9,296 nucleotides of DNA from DASPKW01 sp038244055 (GTDB taxonomy: Bacteria; Planctomycetota; Phycisphaerae; Tepidisphaerales; Tepidisphaeraceae): assembly GCA_038244055.1 (NCBI GenBank), contig JBBRTW010000276.1, forward strand, positions 1-9,296, in the 5' to 3' direction. How positions within the stretch are numbered: position 1 is the first letter of the stretch; each line of letters opens with the position of its first letter. Below the pieces are notes generated by a model that ran no database searches, was not told the DNA's origin, and was given only the letters and a program-made list of their open reading frames with translations. The position numbers and the translations under genes were made by a program. Positions 5,691-9,296 of this stretch are shown one piece after another.

Positions 5691-7064
5691 ATGGCAGAGA
5701 CTGAATTCTACAAATCCACAATCCTCATCGTCGACGATGAGGAAGACCACGCCCAGGTGATGTGCGAAGCGCTCATCAGATTAGGGCACAAATGCGACGT
5801 TACGTTCTCGCTTTCCGAGGCGCGGGAACGCATGGAGCGGAAGCTCTACGACGTGATCGTGACCGACCTCATTATGGAAGGGCGGCGCGATGGACTGACG
5901 ATTTTAGATCTCTCCAAGACGCTACAGAATCCTCCACCACCCGTGCTCATGGTCACCGCCGTCAACGATGTGCCGACCTCCAAAGAAGCTCTCGCCCACG
6001 GCGCTTACGACTACATCACCAAGCCCCTCGACCTCGAAAACTTCCGCGCCCAGGTCAACCGCGCGGCCGAGAAAGCCGCGCTGCAGAAACAAAACCAGGT
6101 ACTCCGCGAAGCCGTCAGCGTCGAAGGCGGTTTCGAAGGCATCATCGGCCGAAGCTCCGGCATGCGCCAGGTCCTGCAAACCGCCCGCCAGGTCGCCGGC
6201 AGCGACATCCCCGTCCTCATCCTCGGCGAGAACGGCACCGGCAAGGAGCTCATCGCCAAGGCCATCCACAACAACTCGCGCCGCCGCAAGCAGCGCCTGG
6301 TCACCATGAACTGCGCCGGCATGCCCGAGACCATCCTCGAAGACGAGCTTTTCGGCCACGTCAAAGGGGCTTTCACCGATGCCCGCACCGAACGCGCCGG
6401 CCGATTCGAGCACGCCGACAAGGGCACCCTCTTCATGGATGAAATCGGCGACATGCCCCAGAACATGCAGGCCAAGCTCCTGCGCGTTCTCGAAAATGGC
6501 GAAGTCGTCCGCCTGGGCGCCAACGATTCGATCAAGACCGATGTCCGCCTCATCAGCGCCACCAACAAGAATCTCGAGGAAATGGTCGCCGACAAGCACT
6601 TTCGCGAGGATTTATACTATCGCATTAAAGGCGTGGTCATCACCCTCCCACCCCTGCGCGAGCGCCGCGAGGATATCCCCCTGCTGATCCATTTCTTCCT
6701 CCAGCAGATGTCCGAAAAATACACGAGAGAGATCGAAGCCATCGCCCCCGAGGCCCAGCAGCTTTTGATGGGCTACTCCTGGCCCGGCAACGTCCGCCAG
6801 CTCCGCATGACCATCGAGAACATGGTCGTCCTCTCCACCGGTCCGATCCTGAACGTCGAAAGCCTCCCCAAGGAAATCCGGCCCGAAACCATCACCGGCC
6901 CCTCCGACCTCAAAGGCCTGCAAGGCCTCACCATGGAGCAAGTCGAGAAGGAACACATCCGCAGCACATTGGAGATGACGCAAGGCAACCGCGAGCAGGC
7001 GGCGAAAATTCTGGGAATCGGGGAGAGGACGTTGTATCGGAAGATTAAGGATTATGGGCTGTAG
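5691..7064 (+). CDS. NtrC-family sigma-54-dependent response regulator
   Basis: A 457-residue transcription activator. Receiver domain (about 8-125): acidic pair D15-D16, phosphorylation site D59 in VTDL, T89, and K111 in YITKP. AAA+ domain (about 148-395): Walker A GENGTGKE (179-186), sigma-54 contact loop GAFTDA (226-231) where most family members read GAFTGA, Walker B LFMDEIGDMP with D250-E251, FREDLYYR (304-311), PPLRERREDIP (320-330), and WPGNVRQL (364-371). C-terminal Fis-type helix-turn-helix: GNREQAAKILGIGERTLYR (432-450). Phosphorylation should trigger oligomerisation and ATP-driven opening of sigma-54 promoters. No sensor kinase is encoded in the window, so the partner is elsewhere. 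No Shine-Dalgarno precedes the ATG. Three in-frame TAG codons end the gene (7062-7070). Confidence 0.95.
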   Translation: MAETEFYKSTILIVDDEEDHAQVMCEALIRLGHKCDVTFSLSEARERMERKLYDVIVTDLIMEGRRDGLTILDLSKTLQNPPPPVLMVTAVNDVPTSKEALAHGAYDYITKPLDLENFRAQVNRAAEKAALQKQNQVLREAVSVEGGFEGIIGRSSGMRQVLQTARQVAGSDIPVLILGENGTGKELIAKAIHNNSRRRKQRLVTMNCAGMPETILEDELFGHVKGAFTDARTERAGRFEHADKGTLFMDEIGDMPQNMQAKLLRVLENGEVVRLGANDSIKTDVRLISATNKNLEEMVADKHFREDLYYRIKGVVITLPPLRERREDIPLLIHFFLQQMSEKYTREIEAIAPEAQQLLMGYSWPGNVRQLRMTIENMVVLSTGPILNVESLPKEIRPETITGPSDLKGLQGLTMEQVEKEHIRSTLEMTQGNREQAAKILGIGERTLYRKIKDYGL

Positions 7065-7070
7065 TAGTAG

Positions 7071-7133
7071 GCAGTGGGCAGTGGGCAGTGGGCAGTGGGC
7101 AGTGGGCAGTGGGCAGTCGGCAGTGGGCAGTTG
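7071..7133. repeat. Heptanucleotide array GCAGTGG after the sigma-54 activator
   Basis: Nine 7-base units, six identical GCAGTGG, then GCAGTCG, GCAGTGG and GCAGTTG. It starts 6 bases after the activator stop codon. GGG runs recur every 7 bases with 4-base gaps on the + strand, so the mRNA 3' region meets the usual G-quadruplex pattern. Confidence 0.95.
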
Positions 7134-7175
7134 AAATCGTCATCCTGAGTGGGCAGTGGAAATCGTCATCCTGAG
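7124..7175. repeat. 26-base tandem duplication joining the heptamer array to the dispersed repeat
   Basis: Positions 7124-7149 and 7150-7175 are directly adjacent copies with a single mismatch (T versus G at the ninth base). Each copy runs from TGGGCAG of the heptamer array to GTCATCCTGAG of the dispersed repeat, so the duplication spans the junction of the two repeat types. Confidence 0.92.
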
Positions 7176-7200
7176 GGAGCCTAGGGCGACCGAAGGATCT
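7165..7200 (+). repeat. Single copy of the dispersed GTCATCCTGAG...CGAAGGATC repeat
   Basis: It shares both ends with the pair at 5387-5495, but has 12 bases (GCCTAGGGCGAC) where the left arm of that pair has three (CTC). No inverted partner is seen within the next 60 bases. Confidence 0.8.
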
Positions 7201-7255
7201 GGCCCTGAAGACCAAGGCCAGTCAAATAGTTAACAGTCTGTCGCAGGCAACACAA

Positions 7256-7507
7256 ATGAAACCAAAGAAAAGCTGCCTCCAGATGACGGCCGATGAACTG
7301 GCACACGCGACGCGGGAATTCGATTGCGAATTGGTCGACACCCATCCGTCTCCGATGTCGCCTGCGCTGCAGGCCAGGCTCAGCCGCGCCATGTCTAAGG
7401 GTCAGGAGCCGGCCACCAGAAAACACAACCAAGTTAAAAAACATCCCCCGTCTCCTGACCCTTTCGCGTCCGTTCGTAAATCATCGAACAATAAGAACGA
7501 CCAATGA
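7256..7507 (+). CDS. Small unknown protein overlapping the ispF start
   Basis: An 83-residue basic, soluble protein that I cannot assign firmly. Residues 9-29 read QMTADELAHATREFDCELVDT. The L-A-x-A-T-x-E-F-D pattern recalls, from memory, the N-terminal part of short antitoxin-like proteins in planctomycetes, where a DNA-binding segment would normally follow. Here the rest is a lysine/serine/proline-rich tail without recognisable domain, so it may be a truncated remnant. Its TGA at 7505-7507 overlaps the ispF ATG at 7504 (ATGA), a layout typical of translational coupling. Codon use is less biased to C/G endings than in ispF and lpxA. There is no strong Shine-Dalgarno. Whether it is translated is uncertain. 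Confidence 0.5.
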   Translation: MKPKKSCLQMTADELAHATREFDCELVDTHPSPMSPALQARLSRAMSKGQEPATRKHNQVKKHPPSPDPFASVRKSSNNKNDQ

Positions 7508-7977
7508 CTCCCACCTCCAAAATCGGCCACGGCTACGACCTCCACCGCATCCAGCCCTCCGGCACCCTCTGGATGGCCGGCATCGCCGTCTCCGACCAAA
7601 TGTCCGCCATCGCCCACAGCGATGGCGATGTCGTCATCCACGCCATCGTCGACGCCCTCCTCGGCGCGATGGGCTGGGGCGATATCGGCGAGCATTTCCC
7701 CGATACCGACCCCCAATGGTCCGGCGCGCCCAGCCGGCTCTTCCTCGAAGAAATCTTTGGCCGCATCAAGCGTGAAGGTTGGCGCATCGGCAATGTCGAT
7801 GTCACGATTTTGGCCGAAAAACCCCGCCTCAAGCCCTTCAAGACCGAGATGGTGCGAAACCTCACCGAAATCCTCGGCGGCCAGATCAACATCAAAGCCG
7901 GCACCAACGAAAAATGCGACGCCATCGGACGCGGCGAAGCCGTAGCCGCCCACGCGGTCGCGCTCCTAATCCAGTAA
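7504..7977 (+). CDS. ispF: 2-C-methyl-D-erythritol 2,4-cyclodiphosphate synthase
   Basis: IspF converts 4-diphosphocytidyl-methylerythritol 2-phosphate to the 2,4-cyclodiphosphate with release of CMP, in the MEP route to isoprenoids; the family is a cytoplasmic homotrimer. The 157 residues match the normal length. The metal-binding residues are D12 and H14 in GHGYDLHR and H46 in AHSDGDVVIHAIVDALLGA, equivalent to D8, H10 and H42 of the E. coli enzyme. GDIGEHFPDTDP, NVDVTILAEKP and the C-terminal GTNEKCDAIGRGEAVAAHAVALL are also family signatures. The start has no Shine-Dalgarno and overlaps the preceding small gene, suggesting coupling. No other MEP gene is in view. Confidence 0.97.
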   Translation: MTPTSKIGHGYDLHRIQPSGTLWMAGIAVSDQMSAIAHSDGDVVIHAIVDALLGAMGWGDIGEHFPDTDPQWSGAPSRLFLEEIFGRIKREGWRIGNVDVTILAEKPRLKPFKTEMVRNLTEILGGQINIKAGTNEKCDAIGRGEAVAAHAVALLIQ

Positions 7978-8007
7978 CGCCATTCCCGCCGCGTGCCATG
8001 CCTGCTG

Positions 8008-8186
8008 GGTGCCATGCTTAGACCCGCCGCCAACAACCCTCATTCGCGTCATCGGCGTCTTCGGCGGGGATAAGCATGCGGGGACACGCGCGATGGTTGA
8101 GTTTTCGACGTTCGGCATGCTTATCCCCGCCGATTTCGTGGCTCGGCGAGAGAGAACGGTTTGGCGGCGGGTCTAAGCATGGCACC
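8008..8186. repeat. Nested palindromic element with four alternating copies of one motif
   Basis: The outer arms 8008-8033 and 8161-8186 are a perfect 26-base inverted repeat. The inner arms 8061-8079 and 8115-8133 are a perfect 19-base inverted repeat. Both pairs are centred on 8097, with exactly 27 bases between outer and inner arm on each side and a 35-base centre. All four arms contain ATGCTTA-NN-CCCGCCG (8014-8029 +, 8062-8077 -, 8117-8132 +, 8165-8180 -), with NN = GA in the outer pair and TC in the inner pair. The 27-base spacers are not complementary. The element fills most of the 305-base gap 7978-8282, where no gene is seen; a partial arm end (GTGCCATGC) occurs again at 7993-8001. 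It resembles a BIME or MITE in organisation; no transposase or target duplication is seen. Confidence 0.93.
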
Positions 8187-8244
8187 GTGCGATCCTCATT
8201 GACAGATCACCCCTTCACACCCCCTTTCTCCCCCTCCACTCCAA

Positions 8245-8273
8245 GTGACACCATTTCCCCCCCATGCTACCCT
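8245..8273 (+). promoter_or_regulatory. Candidate near-leaderless promoter of lpxA
   Basis: GTGACA (8245-8250), 17 bases, TACCCT (8268-8273), then 9 bases to the ATG at 8283. There is no Shine-Dalgarno, so transcription probably starts at or next to the start codon. The arrangement matches that before the phosphatase gene. Confidence 0.4.
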
Positions 8274-8282
8274 CGCCCCGTC

Positions 8283-9110
8283 ATGCCCCACATCCACCCC
8301 ACCGCCATCGTCGATCCCTCCGTCGTCCTCGCCGATGATGTCGCCGTCGGCCCTTACGCCATCCTCTCCGGCAAAGTCACCATCGGCGCGGGCTCATCCA
8401 TCCTCTCCCACACCGTCATCAACGGCTCCACCATCATCGGCCAGCGCTGCCGCTTCGGCCCCGGCGCGTACATCGGCCTGGACCCGCAGCACACCGGCTA
8501 CAAAGGCGAGGAAACCTGGCTCATCATCGGCGATGACACCATCGCCCGCGAAGGCGCTTCCATCCACCGCGCCTTCAAAACCGGCCAGGATCACGCCACC
8601 CGCGTCGGCAGCAATTGCTTCCTCATGGCCAACGCCCACATCGGCCACGATTGCCGCGTCGCCGACCGCGTCATCCTCGCCCAGGGCGCCATGCTCGGCG
8701 GCCACGTCGAAGTCGGCGAGCGCACCTTCCTCGGCGGCGGCGCGGGCGTCCACCAGTTCTGCCGCGTCGGCCGGCTCGCCATCATCCGCGGCACCGACGC
8801 CGTCACCCGCGATGTCCCCCCCTTCGCCGCCGTCGCCTACTTCGCCCTCAAAGGCTACAACGCCATCGGCTGCAAGCGCTCGGGCATGCCCAGAGAATCC
8901 GTCTTCGCCATCCGCAAAGCCTACCACTGCCTCCACACCCACCGCGCCCTCCCCACCGCCCTCCGCGCCATCCGCGAAACCGTCCCCTCCGCCCCCGAAG
9001 TCGATGAACTCCTCAACTTCATCGCCAGCAGCAAACGCGGCATCACCCCCAGCGCCCGCTATTTCTTCGCCGCCATGTCATCGCATGGGGATGATGAATC
9101 CGATGAATAA
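8283..9110 (+). CDS. lpxA: UDP-N-acetylglucosamine O-acyltransferase (LpxA)
   Basis: LpxA moves a 3-hydroxyacyl chain from acyl carrier protein to UDP-GlcNAc, the first step of lipid A synthesis, in the cytoplasm; the family is a trimeric left-handed beta-helix. The 275-residue protein is close to the usual 262. It starts with MPHIHPTAIVDPS and hexapeptide repeats run to about residue 185, followed by a helical C-terminal part (YNAIGCKRSGMPRESV). H122 in ANAHIGHDC aligns with the catalytic H125 of E. coli, H141 with H144, H157 in GVHQFC with H160, and G170 with the acyl-length residue G173. Where E. coli has QDLKY in the substrate loop this protein reads QHTGY. The frame is open further upstream to an ATG at 8076, but that would run through the palindromic element; homology begins at 8283. 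No other lipid A gene is in view. Confidence 0.93.
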   Translation: MPHIHPTAIVDPSVVLADDVAVGPYAILSGKVTIGAGSSILSHTVINGSTIIGQRCRFGPGAYIGLDPQHTGYKGEETWLIIGDDTIAREGASIHRAFKTGQDHATRVGSNCFLMANAHIGHDCRVADRVILAQGAMLGGHVEVGERTFLGGGAGVHQFCRVGRLAIIRGTDAVTRDVPPFAAVAYFALKGYNAIGCKRSGMPRESVFAIRKAYHCLHTHRALPTALRAIRETVPSAPEVDELLNFIASSKRGITPSARYFFAAMSSHGDDESDE

Positions 9111-9126
9111 TTGAACCGGCGCATAC

Positions 9127-9224
9127 TCATCCCTCATCCGTCATCCCTCATCCCTCATCCGTCATCCCTCATCCCTCATCATTCATCCTTCATCCTTCAT
9201 CATTCATCCCTCTGCCTTCATCCC
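9127..9224. repeat. Heptanucleotide array TCATCCC after lpxA
   Basis: Fourteen 7-base units without a register break: TCATCCC most often, with TCATCCG, TCATCCT, TCATCAT and one TCTGCCT. It lies 16 bases after the lpxA stop and ends 66 bases before the next start codon, so it is either the 3' region of lpxA or upstream sequence of the next gene. Confidence 0.95.
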
Positions 9225-9238
9225 CCCCCGCTCCCCAT

Positions 9239-9268
9239 TTGACCCCCGCCCCCCAATGTCATACCTTC
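9239..9268 (+). promoter_or_regulatory. Candidate promoter of the gene starting at 9291
   Basis: TTGACC (9239-9244), 18 bases, TACCTT (9263-9268), with an expected transcript start near 9275 and a short leader of about 16 bases containing a Shine-Dalgarno. It is the third TACCNT -10-like box in the window. Confidence 0.4.
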
Positions 9269-9279
9269 CCTCCCCACAC

Positions 9280-9284
9280 AGGAG
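9280..9284 (+). promoter_or_regulatory. Ribosome binding site AGGAG for the gene at 9291
   Basis: AGGAG is followed by 6 bases and ATG at 9291, an ideal spacing. It is the main support for a gene starting there. Confidence 0.65.
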
Positions 9285-9290
9285 TCCACA

Positions 9291-9296
9291 ATGATC
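9291..9296 (+). CDS. Start of a gene cut off by the window end
   Basis: Only ATG ATC is visible. The call rests on the AGGAG at optimal distance and a candidate promoter upstream. Product unknown. Confidence 0.55.

Noticed and set aside
5371..5760. Frames encoding Ser/Pro/His-rich repeats before the sigma-54 activator
   Set aside because: They are translations of the dispersed repeat and the decamer array, with no start signal or domain.
8008..8186. Intrinsic terminator of ispF
   Set aside because: The stems are interrupted by long unpaired spacers and no U-tract follows; the nested symmetry goes beyond what a terminator needs.
8076..8282. A 69-codon N-terminal extension of LpxA in the same frame
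   Set aside because: It translates the palindromic element and C-rich leader; LpxA homology begins exactly at the ATG at 8283.
8245..9114. A second long + strand frame over lpxA
   Set aside because: Low-complexity Ser/Ala/Pro translation, typical of a frame shifted by one base in GC-rich coding DNA.
7071..9224. CRISPR array
   Set aside because: The repeats are contiguous 7-base units without unique spacers, and no cas gene is present.

Overview
The window reads as chromosomal DNA from a high-GC member of the Planctomycetota, probably class Phycisphaerae. The main evidence is a type II pseudopilin-like protein with an FTLVELLVV N-terminus and a C-terminal H-X9-DG motif, a protein type greatly expanded in that phylum. 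An FHA/SpoIIE-type phosphatase, a lipid A gene and codons that mostly end in C or G agree with this. The taxonomic call is inference; no rRNA gene is present. I saw no tRNA, CRISPR array, prophage or transposase.

Layout from left to right. (1) trpD on the + strand, its first few codons cut off by the window edge, carrying an in-frame repeat insert of about 80 codons just ahead of the PRPP-binding loop. (2) A minus-strand pair that converges on trpD with 10 bases between the stop codons: a pseudopilin upstream and a PQQ-type beta-propeller lipoprotein downstream, separated by a strong hairpin. (3) Divergent from the pseudopilin, an FHA / GAF-like / SpoIIE-PP2C phosphatase, followed on the same strand by an NtrC-type sigma-54 activator with its own receiver domain. 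These two look like a signalling pair, but 340 bases of repeats separate them. (4) A small unknown protein whose stop overlaps the start of ispF (isoprenoid precursor synthesis) in an ATGA. (5) lpxA (lipid A synthesis), then the first two codons of a further gene with a good ribosome binding site. trpD, ispF and lpxA are unrelated housekeeping steps; nothing ties them into one pathway.

The unusual content is in the repeats. There are five arrays with a strict 7-base period and different unit sequences: inside trpD, between the pseudopilin and lipoprotein genes, after the sigma-54 activator, after lpxA, and a short purine-rich set at the front of the trpD insert. A sixth array has a 10-base period and lies before the sigma-54 activator. 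A dispersed repeat beginning GTCATCCTGAG and ending CGAAGGATC occurs as an inverted pair and again downstream. Between ispF and lpxA there is a 179-base element built from four copies of one 16-base motif in alternating orientation, with exactly symmetric spacing.

Most genes have no visible Shine-Dalgarno sequence. Two of them (the phosphatase and lpxA) have a TACCNT -10-like box 8-9 bases before the ATG, which suggests leaderless transcripts.
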